From Sapria himalayana (taxonomy: Eukaryota > Streptophyta > Magnoliopsida > Malpighiales > Rafflesiaceae): a stretch of DNA of 64,000 nucleotides. The translations under genes were made by a program, and so were the position numbers. The notes under the pieces were generated by a model that did not search any database, was not told the origin of the DNA, and was given only the letters and a program-made list of their open reading frames with translations. Of the stretch, positions 1-12,485 are shown in pieces (position 1 is the stretch's first letter; every line of letters starts with the position of its first letter). The stretch lies in contig JAREIK010003007.1 of assembly GCA_029783825.1 (NCBI GenBank), positions 1,261,683 through 1,325,682 of the forward strand. The letters run 5' to 3'.

Positions 1-1937
1 CTCCTATATTCTATTTGGTAGGAATACTCAAGAGTAATTGGTAACAACATTTGCATGAATACAATGAAAATCATGACCCTTCATGCCAAACATCTTACGT
101 TTGTTTGAATCCACACATCTCTCCAAATTAGAAGTATAACCATCTAGAAATCTAAGTTTGTTTACCCACTCCAACACATCCTTCTTCTATGATTTATTCA
201 GAATAAATGGCACATCAGGGTATTTACTGGTGAATATTTTGTCCAAATTGAGGATGATGATAATATTTATTCAACTCATCTCTTTACTTGTACGTGTCCT
301 TAGCTTTCCCTAGAATGTTAAACACTATATTGAAAAAATTGTCAAACACATTCTTCTCAATATGCATAACATTAAGATTGTGCCTGAGTAAGTGTTAATG
401 CCAGTAAAGAAAATCCCAAAAAATACTTATCTTATTCCACCGACAAGTCTTAGATATAGGTGCATTCACAACCTCGGCATCAACATCTATCACCTTCCTC
501 AACCCTTGTTATTCAAATCCTACAAAATTTCATCCCCAGATCTAACCCACATGAATTGTTTAGTAGCATTTATATTCTTAATGAAGTCTTTGATGTTACG
601 TTGATACATATGATTAATAGGCAAATATTTCCGATGGTTATCGAACCATGATTATTTTTCGCTCTTAATTAATCTAAAAGCATCAAAATCTTCCATACAA
701 TGTAGACATGCCAACATGCCAACTGTACTTCACCCATACCTCATAGAATAAGATGGAAAGGCCTTTATGGTCCACATGAGGGTAATGAACATCTAAAAAT
801 TTTGTTGTTTGGAAATATCATAAGTTTGAACCCCAACACCCCAAATACTTTTCAACTCCACTATCAATGACTACAAGAAAATATCTATCTTCCCATTGGA
901 TTCGTAGGCCCCAACACTAACACGATCAAACATATAAATCCTCCTTCATACAAATAATATTACTGTCTAGATTCACCAAATGGATGAAAACCATTAGCAA
1001 ATAAACCTAGCCTAACATTTCAAACTTCAAAAGAAAAATCAGGGAAACACCCATCAAAATACTTCCAAGCAGGGGCATCAGAAGGGTGACACATCTTACC
1101 ATCATTTATATGATACTCTAAATGTCAGCTCATTTCATTAGATATTGTTGTTGATGCATACAATTTCTGCAACCTAGGTGTTATTGTAAAATAGTGCATC
1201 TTCATAAACGACACCTTCAACTTATATATATATAATCTATTTCCAAAACTTTTAACCTTTTTCTTATACCTAGCATGCTCACATATTTTAAAAATCTTAA
1301 GGTCACGGTCATCACCCCAGTATATCATACAGTTATTCACACTGTAATGAATGACCTATATGGGTAATCCCAAGTCTCTAATTAACTTCTTCATGTTTTA
1401 GAAATCCAATGGCATCAGATTATCTTGTGGCAATAATTCTTGAATTAAATTAGACATATCATCAAACCATGCCTGTGAACACGTATGTCTGCACTTTATT
1501 TCTAACATCCTCATGGCTGTAGATAGTTGAGTATGCTTAGAATTTCCCTCATATATAGGTTTGTCTCCAGCATCACAAACAATTCTATGGTATGTAGTGT
1601 GATTTATATTATCTGAGACCATCTGATTAGTTTCACTTACTGACACCCGTGCTAAACTTGAACACCTCTGGTGGACTTGCTTCTCACCTTGGTATATCCA
1701 AACATAGTAATCCACCACAAAACCATTTCTATACAAATGCATCTTCACAGTCTCAAAATTCAAAAACTTTTTATTCTGACATTTAACTAAAGTGCAAGGG
1801 TACCTTATAGTTGTGACATCATTCACACACTTAGGATGTCTCAGTACAAACTTAACAAATACATTAACTTTATCCTCCCATTCATTAGAGAACAATCCAT
1901 TCACTATTCGACTCTCGTACATCCATTCACGATCATT
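1..1937 (-). pseudogene. tnp2: TNP2/TnpD-type CACTA transposase, partial and decayed
   Basis: This is the En/Spm (CACTA) transposase that cuts and moves the element in the nucleus. Reading on the minus strand, 1,922-1,398 is an open 174-codon stretch matching the transposase-associated domain: a CTLVKCQNKKF zinc-ligand-like region and a HLYRNGFVVDYYVWIYQGE segment. The canonical start DREWMY lies at 1,934-1,917, but its ATG has shifted out of frame by one base. Downstream come LYWGDD-like and CKICEHARYK pieces (about 1,330-1,260), KMCHPSDAPAWKYF (about 1,095) and NVRLGLFANGFHPFG (about 1,010), all TNP2 landmarks. Stops interrupt after that. The IEKN...KDT block is at 380-290, and the window edge cuts the gene before its C-terminus. 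Not functional as it stands. Confidence 0.92.
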
Positions 1938-2879
1938 TTCTATAACTAGTCACAAATAAATCAATCTAGTAAACAAATGCAATTATCCTCAATTAATTTT
2001 ATGTTCATTAATAATTTATGTTTGTTTCGATAAAGTTTTTTTACGCATATGAAATGCAACCTACTACACATCCATCTCTACCTTCACTCGTACAACAGTT
2101 ATTTCTTATTCAATAGGGTTGGTCCTAATCCATAATGGAGCATTAACATAAAACAACTATAAATTCTATCATAAGCATAAAAAAAGGTATTAAACAGATA
2201 AACTAAGGCTGAAAAAATCATCTTTATTTGTTCAAAATTATGTTGTACCTAGAAACACAAGGCACAAGAAATATGTAACTAAATTTTACAGGATGAAAGT
2301 TCAATACATACATACATGGATACATTGATATATGGATACATACATACATATATGACCTTTTTCTCTTCTAATAGATGCAAATTGTAATAGAAAAATAAAA
2401 TCTTCTTTTATAACTTATTAATCTTAACACATTATGCCTAATATGAATACTAAACAATGTTTTTCAATCAATTAGAAATTATTTTCCCATCAGTTGTATC
2501 TTAACATATAATGAGAAGCAGCTTAGAAGACTATGAAATTTGTTTGTAAAACTTCTAATTGCAACATAAAAGACTACTAGACCACATACTTGTCTTGTAT
2601 GGAGATGTTGGGCTTTCTCTCGAAGCCATAACACATTGTATGGGTTGGTATCATTAAAAGGTGGAGGAGGTTTTAGAATCAACCACACCCCATTACACTA
2701 AATAGTTAGGAAGGTGTCTGTAAGATGAAAATAATTCAAAACACAAATAAAAAAAAAGCCGGCATAGAATCTGTAAAAGCAACTCATGTGATTCATCAAC
2801 CACTTAAACTATTATTTATGAGTAATGTCAAACATAGATGCATTAAAATGGCTATGTTGTGCTAGGATGGTCCATTATA
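1938..2879. other. 5' leader of family 1 CACTA element, no gene recognised
   Basis: This lies between the transposase start and the AT satellite. It is mixed-composition DNA with only short open frames (for example 2,479-2,688 minus) that match nothing I recognise. A promoter or 5' intron of the transposase would be expected here, but I cannot point to one. Confidence 0.5.
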
Positions 2880-4860
2880 GTATGGCTTATATGTATAGTT
2901 ATATGGTATTATACATATAGTATATATAGTTATAAATAATTATATATAGGTAAACATATAGTTATATATCGATATGTTTATACATATAATATAAGTAAGT
3001 ATACATATTGTATACAAAGTTATAAACAATATATAGATTTACATATATGTAAACATAGTTATAAATATAGTTATATCTAATTATATAGACTTTTATTTAG
3101 TTATACAAATATTTATATATCGTTATACACATATAGTTTAACATAATGTTGTTTGTTGTTATACATGTAATTATAAATATAGTTACATGTGGTTATACAT
3201 ATATTTACACATATAGTTATATTTGTTCATTTAATTTTTTATATTTATACATATAGTTATGTATAGGTATAGATATAGTAAAATAATTTTTTATATACTA
3301 ATATATACAAATATATATTAAATATAAGTTGTAAATTATGTATTAAAATAGAGTTATGTATAAAGCTTTTATAGTTATACATATAGTAAGATACAATTAT
3401 TTATAGTTATATATTATTATACATATAATATGTATAGTTATAAATAGTTATATATAGTTAAACAAATAGTGATATATAGATATATAAATACAAGTAGTTA
3501 TAAGTAGTTATACATATATGTATACAAAATTATAAACAAATATATAGATTTATATTTATGTATACATATAAGTATACACAGTTACAAATATAGTTATATT
3601 TAATAAAATAAAGTTTTATATAGTTATACAAATATTTATATATAGTTATACACATTTAGTTAAAAATGATGTTGTATATTGTTATAGAGTAATTATAAAT
3701 ATAGTTACATGTGGTTATACATATAGTTACACATATAGTTATACTTATATTTATACATGTAGGTATAAATATGTTTTCATTTAATTTTATATATTTATAC
3801 ATATAGTTATGTATAAGTAAAGATATAGTAAAATACTTTTTTATATACTAATGTATACAAATATATAATAAATATAAGCTGTAAATTTAATATTTAAATA
3901 TAATTATGTATAAAACTTTTATAGTTATACATATAGTAAGATACAATTATTTATAGTTATATATTATTATACATATAATATATATAGTTATAAATAGTTA
4001 TATATAATTAAACATATAGTTATATATAGATATATTCATACAAGTAGTTATATGTAGTTATACATAAATATATACAACATTATAAACAGATATTTTGATT
4101 TAATTATATGAATACATATATGTTTATATAGTTACAAATATAGTTATATTTAATTTTATAGAGTGTTACATAGTTATACAAGTATTTATATATGTTATAC
4201 ACATATAGTTATAAATATGTATGCTGTAAAGATATAATTATAAATAACATTTATATAGTTATACATTTAGTAAAATACAATTTATATATAGTTATATATT
4301 ATTATACATACAGTAAATCTTTTTAGAAATATAGTTATATATAATTATACATATAGTTATACATTATTATATAGTTAAAAATTAGTTATAAATACTTTTA
4401 TATATAATGGCATATGATTATATAATTAAACAAGTGTTAAGATATAATATTTGTGATTACAATATTTTTATAAATGTTACTTAAATATATTATATATATG
4501 TAACACTTTTATAAATAATATATAGTATATATATCATATTTATATAAACATTATAAATATTCTATATTTATATTAAAATTAATATGTAATATAAATATTT
4601 ACAAAATTGTATAAATATTTAATGTTACATAATTGTTATATAAAAAATTATATAAATAGATAGTTTTTTGTAAATGTTGTATAGATTTTTATAAACATTA
4701 ATATATATGTATAAATATTTATAAATAACATTATATGTTTATATAAACATATCAGTGTTTATATATAATGTAATGCTTTTATATAAATTAAAGTACACAT
4801 TTATATATAATGTCATATGATTATATAAATGTATAAAACTTTATATATACTATTACATTT
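2880..4860. repeat. AT-rich satellite, about 550-bp period
   Basis: Built from ATAGTTATACATATAG-like phrases. The landmark ATACATATAGTAAGATACAA starts at about 3,377 and again at about 3,927, giving a period of 550 bp. A degenerate third copy follows near 4,260, and the last 450 bp decay into irregular TATAAATATT sequence. The same satellite occurs at 24,130-25,262, 30,943-31,500 (inverted) and 44,600-46,960, each time inside a CACTA element. Confidence 0.85.
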
Positions 4861-5340
4861 TATAATTTATTCGGAGACAGCAAAAATATAACCATTTAAC
4901 ATTACGTTTAATTTTTCTTAATTTAAAGAAGTAGAAAACATCAAGCATTATATATTTTCTTAAGCTATAGAAGGAGAGAACCAAATGCAAATATTTAGTA
5001 TTTGAAATCAATAAAACCCTAAAAATTTAAACAGTAGAAGAAGAAAGATTACACTGCAAATTTATAATTTCATTATTGGTGTAGAGTCAAAATCATATAG
5101 GTTAAATGAAAATAGAAGCAAAAAGAAAGAAAATCGAGGGAGAATTAAAAAAAGCAAATACCCGATTATTGTTTAAAAATGAAAATTCAATAGTGCTAAT
5201 AAAATTCAGAGAGGCAAAGATATATATATATATATAGCATTCCAAAGTAGAAGAACAAGGAAAAAATTACATGGTAAAAGAAGAGAGAACTCCTATGTTG
5301 TTTCCGTGTAGTCGCGTTTTGCCTCTGGTTCGAAATTTGA
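4861..5340. other. Conserved 5' block of family 1 CACTA elements
   Basis: Non-coding. It matches 46,940-47,330 closely, for example the run AAATGCAAATATTTAGTA and the GTCAAAATCATATAGGTTAAAT stretch. It contains a short (TA)n run at 5,220-5,236. Its position upstream of the satellite and transposase suggests promoter or 5' terminal function; that is inference. Confidence 0.6.
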
Positions 5341-5572
5341 AAGAGGGAAATTTTGCTAAGTATTAATGACTTAGCAATTTTTTTTAATCTAAAAATTTAA
5401 CCTAGGAATTACTAACCAAAATTTTGGTTGGTAAATGGTAGGTAATTACGTCATTATAAATATTTTGGAAAGCCACTTTACGGACCTATTCTTCATGGTA
5501 AAATATTTTTGGTCGTTATATGGTCAGAAATTTGTCGGTAATTTTTATCCGCTAATTCCTTCCTAATTTACA
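5341..5572. repeat. Subterminal GGTCGGTAATT-type repeats, truncated
   Basis: Contains variants of TTTGGTTGGTAAATGG, GGTCGTTATATGGTC and TTGTCGGTAATTTT. CACTA subterminal repeats are normally transposase-binding sites. Compared with 47,335-48,250 only the inner quarter remains before the GATA array starts. Confidence 0.75.
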
Positions 5573-6815
5573 AATAGATAGACAAACATATAGATAAATA
5601 GATAGATAGATAAAGTGGGACTGATTGATAAACAGATAGATAGATAGGCAAACATATAGATAGATAAATATATATATATATATATAGACAAACATATAAA
5701 TAGATAGATTTACAGACATATAGATAGATAAATAGATAGATAGACCAAAAAATAGATAGATAAATAAATAGATAAATATATTTAAAGATAGATATATAGA
5801 TATAAAGATAGACAAATAGACATATATATAGACAGATATATAGACAGATAATAGATAGATAGATAGACAAATTAATAGACAGATAGATAGACATATAGAT
5901 AAATAGATTTTAGATAGATAGTTATACATATAGATAGATTGATAGAGATATAGATAGATAGATAGTGATATAGATAGACATATAGATTGTTAGATTAATA
6001 GATAGATAGATAGATAAACATATATAAAGATATCTAGATAGATTGATAGAGAGAAAAATAGATAGACAGAAAGATAAATAGAAATTTTGACATGTAGATA
6101 GACAGAAAGATAGGCACATAGATAGATAGATACATAGATAGAGAGAAAGATAGATAGATAAATAAATAAATAGATAGATAATTAGAAAAATAGAAATAAA
6201 GATTGATAGACAAATATATCGATAGATAGATAGATAAAGATTGAATAATTGATAGATAGATACTTAAATCAAAAGATTGACATTTAGATAGGTAAATAGA
6301 TAAATAGATAGAATGATAGAAGATAGACAGATAGATAGACATATATATAGATAAATAATTAGATAGATATATAGATAGATAGATATACAGATAGATACAT
6401 AGATAAATAAAAAATAATTAGATAGATACATAGACAGATAGATAGAAAGATAGACAAATAGCGATATAGATTGATAGTTAGATAGATATATTATTAGACA
6501 AATACATAGATAGATAGATAGACAAATATAAAATAGATAAATTGAGAGATAAATATATAGATTGACAGATAGACACACAGATTGATAGATAGATAGATCG
6601 ACATATATATTGACAGATAAATATAGAGATAGATAGATAAATAAATAGATATATAGATAGACATATTGAAATTTAAATAGATAGATAGATAAAAATATTG
6701 ATAGATAAATAGATAGATTGATAGATTGACACACAGACAAATAGATATATCGATAGATAAATATTGATAGACATATAAATAGATATGTCTATTTATCAAT
6801 CTATATCTCTAGTCT
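5573..6815 (+). repeat. Imperfect (GATA)n tetranucleotide array
   Basis: Almost continuous TAGA/GATA units with variants such as ACAAATAGATAG and ACATATAGATAG, broken by short TA runs. The complementary TCTA strand has no stop codons, so all three minus frames stay open with Ser-Ile-Tyr-Leu repeats. The last 25 bases (6,791-6,815) switch to TATC-strand units. Confidence 0.95.
6769..6790. repeat. Perfect hairpin at array strand switch
   Basis: Arms AGACATAT and ATATGTCT (8 bp each) flank a 6-base loop. Left of it the array reads GATA; right of it the sequence reads TTTATCAATCTATATC. Confidence 0.8.
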
Positions 6816-6857
6816 TTTATATGATTCAAAATTTGAAAGGACACACAGTCAAATATG

Positions 6858-6975
6858 ATTGAAGAATACATACACACTTACGCACACTATCACATACTTG
6901 CGCACACACTATCATACACTGTCACACACTTGCACACCCACTATCACACACTTGCGCACACACTTTCACAAACGT
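6858..6975 (+). repeat. CACACTATCACACACTTGCG minisatellite
   Basis: Four to five imperfect copies of a roughly 20-24 bp unit made of ACACACTATCA and CACTTGCGCACAC phrases, directly after the GATA array. Confidence 0.75.
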
Positions 6976-9140
6976 GCACATGAATATGTACATATGCGCC
7001 TGAAATTGCACACATTGTTAAACTTTGCACTTTGCACCATCTACATTGATGTAGTTAGCATCGACGTACAATTCATGCAATGGCCATGCGATGAAGAGAT
7101 GGGAGGGCACACATTATGTGTGCCTTCTTTGGAAAGAGGTATTGTACATGCATGCAATGTTACACACAATGCATCTGTGATTGTGATGTTACTATCTACA
7201 TGCACTTCTCTCTCTACAAAACATAGTATTTGTGCTCTTTAAGGTACTAGCTCTAATAACATGCTGAAAATAAATTCAAAATATCAATACTACCTATGAA
7301 AAATAATGTACAATGATGTATCCTTATATAATGGGAATATGAATTGGGACAGCTCATATGTCGAGTATTCTCATATGTAATAAAATAAACAACATATAAA
7401 AATAATTTGTAAAACTATAAACAAATGGAAACTATAATAACTATTAAAATAATATATATTAAATAAATAGTGTCAATTTTGATTATTTTTTATATATTTG
7501 CTCATGTATGGTATTAGATCTCTCTTTTAAATATTTAGTAAGATATTTTTTTTTGTCTGTTGGATCTATGTGAGCAATGATTCATTCGATCTGATATATT
7601 TAGAAAAAAAATGATAGCTCACTAGAGATAAAATTAGAAAGAAGTTAGGATATTTTATCATATTGATTGATAATTATATAGGTTTTACTTGTTTTATTTT
7701 TAAATTTTAAATTACATTTTTTTTATTTTAAATTATATATTTTTTATTTTCAGTCATTTCATAAAAAGATATAAAATCATCTAAATGAAAATATTAAAAA
7801 AATATTTGAAGTAATAATGTATCAAATAGTTTTCATACTTTATGTATGATTCTTGAGGTTATATACCAGACTTCATGTAAGTATACATCATCATGAAATG
7901 AGATTTTAAAAAGGATGAATAGATATTTGATTGAGACAACTCAGATTTTTAATCGAAGTATTTTGAAATAGTCTTCCGGAAATGTATTAATCAAATCTAT
8001 TTTATCAATTGAATATTTTTTTGATCATTTCTTATTATATGATTTTTTAAATCATTTATTTTGGAAAAAGAAATTATTTAATATCTTTCAGAGTATTTTG
8101 GTGTATTTGTTTTGTTCATCTTTTTTTTCTATGACAAGATAAGGTAATACCTAGTACTTTGATATTTAATTTTCTTGGTTAATCTAGTATCTAAAAAGTA
8201 TGCTAGTAATTTTAACCAGAATCTAATTGAGTATTAGTAAATATTGATATTTTTTTAAGTTTGACACATTTTTAAACAAGCCTAGAACAAGAGTCTAGAT
8301 AATATATGTGAGTAACTTAATTTTTAGTCTTTCCTGAGCCTCCAATGAGGTGGGATGATCACTCATCAGTTACAATTGAATTTGGTTCACTTTATGATAA
8401 TATTTATATGAAATCATCATATTGACCAATAAGTATAGATCAAGTTAACTCTAGAGAGAGTGAAGTTTCACAAGAAAATAAATATCTCTCGAGTCCATCC
8501 AACTTTGGTAATCCTCGGGTCTACTCTAATTCTGGCTCATGATGATTTAGAGACTACAAGACTTGATTGTACAAAACTTAGAGTTTGTATTGAGAAGGGA
8601 CATGCATAGCATGTTCAGAGCATCTAAAAGTCTCCCATGCAGCCATGTGTTCTGATCGCCAATTCCTATGATATTAGTCTTCTAATCACTCTTCAAAATA
8701 AAGTGAAGATTTCTACCCAGCATCATATTGTATAGGTATTTTTGCACTATGATACTCATGTCTCATACACAAATATTATCTCATTTAAGATGATATCATG
8801 TCTTATGATTGCCTCTCTAAGATATGCCATAGGTGGGTGTTCATTATTAAAACATATCTAGATGAGGAGATAAATTATCATAAGATAAGATGTATTGTCA
8901 GCAGGCTTACTCATATATTTTATATTGATTATTAAAATATTTTTCTTTAAACTTGATAAAATAGTCATCATAAAGATTTTTATTTCATTGGTGGCCTCTC
9001 ACAGTTAGAAATAATCTGCATAGAGATATCCAACAGGCCATGCAAAGTGGGATGTCATATTTTTTAGGCTTAGTCTTGCCATTGTGTCATGGCCTAGCAT
9101 TACATGTCTCTGAAAATGGTAACCTGGTATGGCTTGTCGG
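6976..9140. other. No gene recognised; one coding-like stretch at 8,331-8,520
   Basis: About 2.2 kb of AT-rich sequence without a long open frame. On the plus strand, after a possible splice acceptor (TTAATTTTTAG at about 8,330), a mostly open frame begins FPEPPMRWDDHSS and runs about 60 codons with a single stop. It could be a decayed retrotransposon or host exon; I cannot name it. Nothing else stands out. Confidence 0.4.
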
Positions 9141-9199
9141 CTGTCAGGATCATGTCGGGTCAAACCTTAACATGCTTGCACACAATGCATGCAGCTAAC

Positions 9200-10022
9200 C
9201 TAAATTCATTCCAATCTAGCATGTATTCATTTTAGGCTAGCATGACTGCATGAATTCATTCTAGACTAGTAGGGATTCATTATAGGCTAGCTTGATTCAT
9301 TTTGAGTTGGCCTAGGTTCATTCTAAACTAGCCCAAGTTCATTCTAGTATAGCTTTGAATAAGGGTGTCAAATGAGTCCGGCGGCCCGGGCATGACCCAG
9401 ATCAGTAGTGCCTGGCCCAGCATGGCACGGTCCTGAACCGTGCTTCGGGCCGAGCCACCCCAAGTCATGGTTTGTGACCTACTGGGCCGGCATGAGTCGT
9501 GCCTCATGTTGGTGCCAATGCATGGTAAACATTTATGGGCAATTTTATTATTATTTTTTAAATTTGACCGCCCCATCACGGGCTGGTCTATTTTTTAAAA
9601 AATATTCAATAACATGATTAATTTTTTTTCTGGTTTTCCTCTTTGTCATTCAGCATGGTGAGCATGACCATGCACTTTGTCATGCCTATCATGCCACTAT
9701 GCCTAGCACGGGATGAGATTTTAACCATGCCATGCACGGCATGGCCGTGCTAAGAAAAAGCGGGACATGCCTGCATGGCATGGCCCGCTTCACACCTCTA
9801 ACTCAGATTCATTCCAAGGTAGCTTGGATTCATTCTAGGCCAGCTCGACGTCATTCTAGGATAGCACGAGTTCATTCTAGGCTAGCTCAGGTTCATTTTA
9901 GGCTAACTCAGATTCATTCCATGCTAGAGTTCCATGCTAGCCTAGATTTATTCCAGGCTAGCTCACATTCTTTCCAAGCTAACTTGGGTTTATTCCAGAA
10001 TAGCCTACATTCAATTCAGACT
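9200..10022 (+). repeat. About 20-bp minisatellite, TTCATTCTAGGCTAGCTCGG-like
   Basis: Imperfect tandem units such as TTCATTCTAGGCTAGCTCAG continue on both sides of a 440-bp insertion (9,360-9,801), which shows that the insertion entered an existing tandem array. Copies after 9,950 are more diverged. Confidence 0.85.
9360..9801. mobile_element. Small hAT-like non-autonomous element
   Basis: The left end reads TAAGGGTGTCAAATGAG and the right end, reverse-complemented, reads TAGAGGTGTGAAGCGGGCC. This is the AGGTGT(C/G)AA...CGGGCC terminus common in plant hAT elements. The interior is unusually GC-rich for the window (GGCCCGGGCATG, CATGGCACGG phrases). Flanking 8-mers CTTTGAAT and CTCAGATT agree at only 5 of 8 positions, so a target duplication is possible but decayed. 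No coding sequence. Confidence 0.6.
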
Positions 10023-10440
10023 AGAGGTGTTAAATAGGTCATCACATGCAGACATTACTCATTTTTTCGCAACATAGCATGGTGGCATTTTCTACCAGCC
10101 CAACAAGGCACTATGAGCATAGCAAAGTGCATTGCCATGCCCAACTGTGTTGAACGACAATGATACACAGAAGACGGAAGATTTTAAAATTTTAAATAAT
10201 CTAATTTTTTTTATTTTGAATTTTAATTAACTTGTGATTTTAAAATTGTTAATATTTTGATATTTTTGCATTAGTTTATTCATTGTTATTCTAAATAATA
10301 AAAGTTAAATCATGATTACCTTCTAGTTAGGAGATAAAATCATAATTTTGTTTAGATTCAATAATTTTGTAAGTAGAAGAGAGAGATTAGAGAGAGAGAG
10401 AGAGAGAATGAAGTTTAAAACACATTTAATCACTCTATAT
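10023..10440. mobile_element. Degenerate hAT-like end with GA microsatellite
   Basis: It begins TAGAGGTGTTAAATAGGTC, matching the terminus of the neighbouring small hAT-like element, and continues with CATGCC-type phrases and then an AT-rich interior ending in (GA)n at 10,386-10,408. The GAGAGATTAGAGAGAGAG stretch resembles 39,320-39,355, in the hAT remnant there. No second end is identified. Confidence 0.4.
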
Positions 10441-11058
10441 GATATATTTGCCAAAAAGAAGAAGTGGTCATTGTGATAATCATCATCACGTGTTTCAGGC
10501 CGTTGGATTGGAATTTTTTTGTCCCGATGGACTTCTTTAATTTCACTGCCCGCTGGTTCCCACAGATGACAAATCAGATGTTGTTAGCACTTAGCACGAT
10601 GATTGTAACATGTGTAATAACTTTAACTGATTTGCTTTATCAACTATATGTTATAATTGTCTCCATTGATATTAATGTGTTCCATAAACTTAAATGATAT
10701 TAGATTATCTTTGTTACATTGTAAAAGTTTTTTTTTTTTTGCTTTTTTTTATTTTTTCTTGTTCTTCTAAAACTTCTCTCTCAATTCTTCCTCAACGAAA
10801 ACATTGAAAAAGTGCTATTAAAAAATTAGGTTCTTTTTATGTCATCTTTTTTTACTATAAAGAACAAGAAAACAATTCATCACATACAGTTGTGGTGTAT
10901 GTGTGTGTGTGCATGTGTGTGAGAGTGTGTGTGTGTGCGTGTGCATGTGCACACGTGTTTCTTATGAAAGTTTTGCAACTTGAAAATAAAACTCAATTCA
11001 CTTAGGTAGATGTTTTGATGGAAAGAAATATATATATATATGCTTACTTACATGCATG

Positions 11059-11097
<39 letters not shown>

Positions 11098-12300
11098 TTC
11101 TCATAGATTTAAAGAGTAATTATGTGTAAATATGAATATAAAGTGCATATACATTTTGTAAGAGTTGTATTTTAAAAAGAGAATATTTTTTAAAATATAT
11201 ATATGAAGTGAAAATGTTAACAAATCATTTGGGTAATAATAAATGGGAAAATTATACTTGGTTTGGGAAAATGAATAATTAATGTTTAGTGGTACTAAGT
11301 TTAACAATTTTTTTGTCCCACTCAAACCTAGCTCATCTTATCTTTTGGGTCATTTATATATTTTGAGGGTCTAGGGTCAAAGAAGGCAAGATACTATTAC
11401 TAACTATATTGTGTCACAACTAATATAAAAAAAATTATGTTTATGTATCCCAAATAGAAATTATATTTGTTTTTTAAATTAAAAATAGTGATATTTCTTA
11501 CAACAAATTGAAAAAATAATAATATCTTGGTGTATTGAAAATAATCAACCTAATTCTATCATTTGTCATAATATGTATGTATGTATGTATGTAAAAAAAT
11601 CGGCAACCCTTTTTTAAAAAAATATATAAAAGAAAGACTACGGGTAATGGGTTAGATCAGATAAGAATCCAACTTGCTTTTTATAAAAAACAAAAATATT
11701 TTATAATTTATATTTCTTATTTTTAATTATATATATATGTATGTATGTATGTATGTATTTATATGTTCTATCTATATATTGTTTATATACAATATATATG
11801 TGGTAAGTATATGTATATATATATACACTATGGGTCAGATTAAATAGGAATACAACATGCATTTTTATAAAAATCAAAAATATTATTTAATTTTTATTTT
11901 CTTATTTTTATATTATACATATAAATAAATCATATATATACGATATATACAATATACATACATACATACTTATATATATATATATATATATATTGTGTGC
12001 ATGTGTATATCTATATATATTGTGTTTGTGTGTGCATATTTATTTATATATAGAATTTATATATACGTATATATACAATGGATCTATATGCATACAGTAT
12101 GTGTATATATATGAACAATATATATCAAAAAAATAAAAACCATCCGGAAACGAAGTAATAGGGCATACTTTTCTTTTGATACCCGACTAGAGTTCTTCAA
12201 ACTGATGAAAATGATGGGGATGGAATCACATGCACTAGCATGGAAAGATTAGTGCGCATAGTTTTGTGTTGCATATGATTATTGTTGAGCAATCACATGA
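10441..12300. other. Intergenic with microsatellites, no gene
   Basis: Holds a T-run (10,727-10,752), GT-rich runs (10,893-10,955 and 11,058-11,097), TATG runs (11,570-11,592, 11,736-11,758), and a duplicated segment around GGGTTAGATCAGATAAG (11,648) and GGGTCAGATTAAATAGG (11,832). Short open frames here have no recognisable product. Confidence 0.6.
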
Positions 12301-12353
12301 GTTCTATGTGAATTGCATTACATGATCAGAATCAAATTAATGGAATGACTTAC

Positions 12354-12414
12354 CGGTAAAAGACGACTGCATTCTGATAAATCTCTTTCTGATCGGCATC
12401 ACTACCATGCACAT
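12354..12414 (-). CDS. Candidate first coding exon, unknown gene
   Basis: On the minus strand, an ATG at 12,414 opens MCMVVMPIRKRFIRMQSSFT and runs to a strong splice donor, ACCG|GTAAGT, at 12,354/12,353. About 75 bp upstream is a TATA-like motif, and between them lies a C-rich leader. This TATA, leader, ATG, donor order is what a real plant first exon looks like. I do not recognise the protein and cannot find exon 2, so it may be a captured 5' gene fragment belonging to the foldback element arm next to it, which carries an exon at the same relative place in its other copy (28,983-29,100). Confidence 0.35.
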
Positions 12415-12485
12415 TGCGGAGAGAGAAGTTTTGTCTTCCAGAGGCCCCCTCAAGAATCGAAGCCCGTTGGAGTTGGAGTCTGGTG

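Larger units (their letters stand above)
1..5572 (-). mobile_element. CACTA element, family 1, left end outside window, 5' end truncated
   Basis: The transposase gene points left, so the element's 5' side is on the right. Going right from the gene are a leader region, a tandem AT-rich satellite, a conserved 5' block (4,861-5,340) and subterminal GGTCGGTAATT-like repeats. The same order, with clear similarity, is seen in the element at 42,483-48,250 (its 46,960-47,550). The terminal CACTA sequence is absent: similarity stops near TTCCTAATTTACA at about 5,572, and a GATA array begins at once. Roughly 700 bp of the 5' end is missing compared with the other copy. Confidence 0.85.

Noticed and set aside
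2479..2688. 69-codon minus-strand frame as a gene
   Set aside because: Isolated in the transposon leader, with no match recognised and no supporting signals.
5573..6815. CRISPR-like direct repeats
   Set aside because: Four-base units without spacers of unique sequence; plant nuclear context.
7016..7242. Plus-strand frame with CA repeat and mixed sequence as a gene
   Set aside because: The frame starts in a CA minisatellite and the later part has no recognisable domain or splice signals.
10893..11097. GT-rich tract as telomere-like sequence
   Set aside because: Plain (GT)n microsatellites, not TTTAGGG or TTAGGG units.
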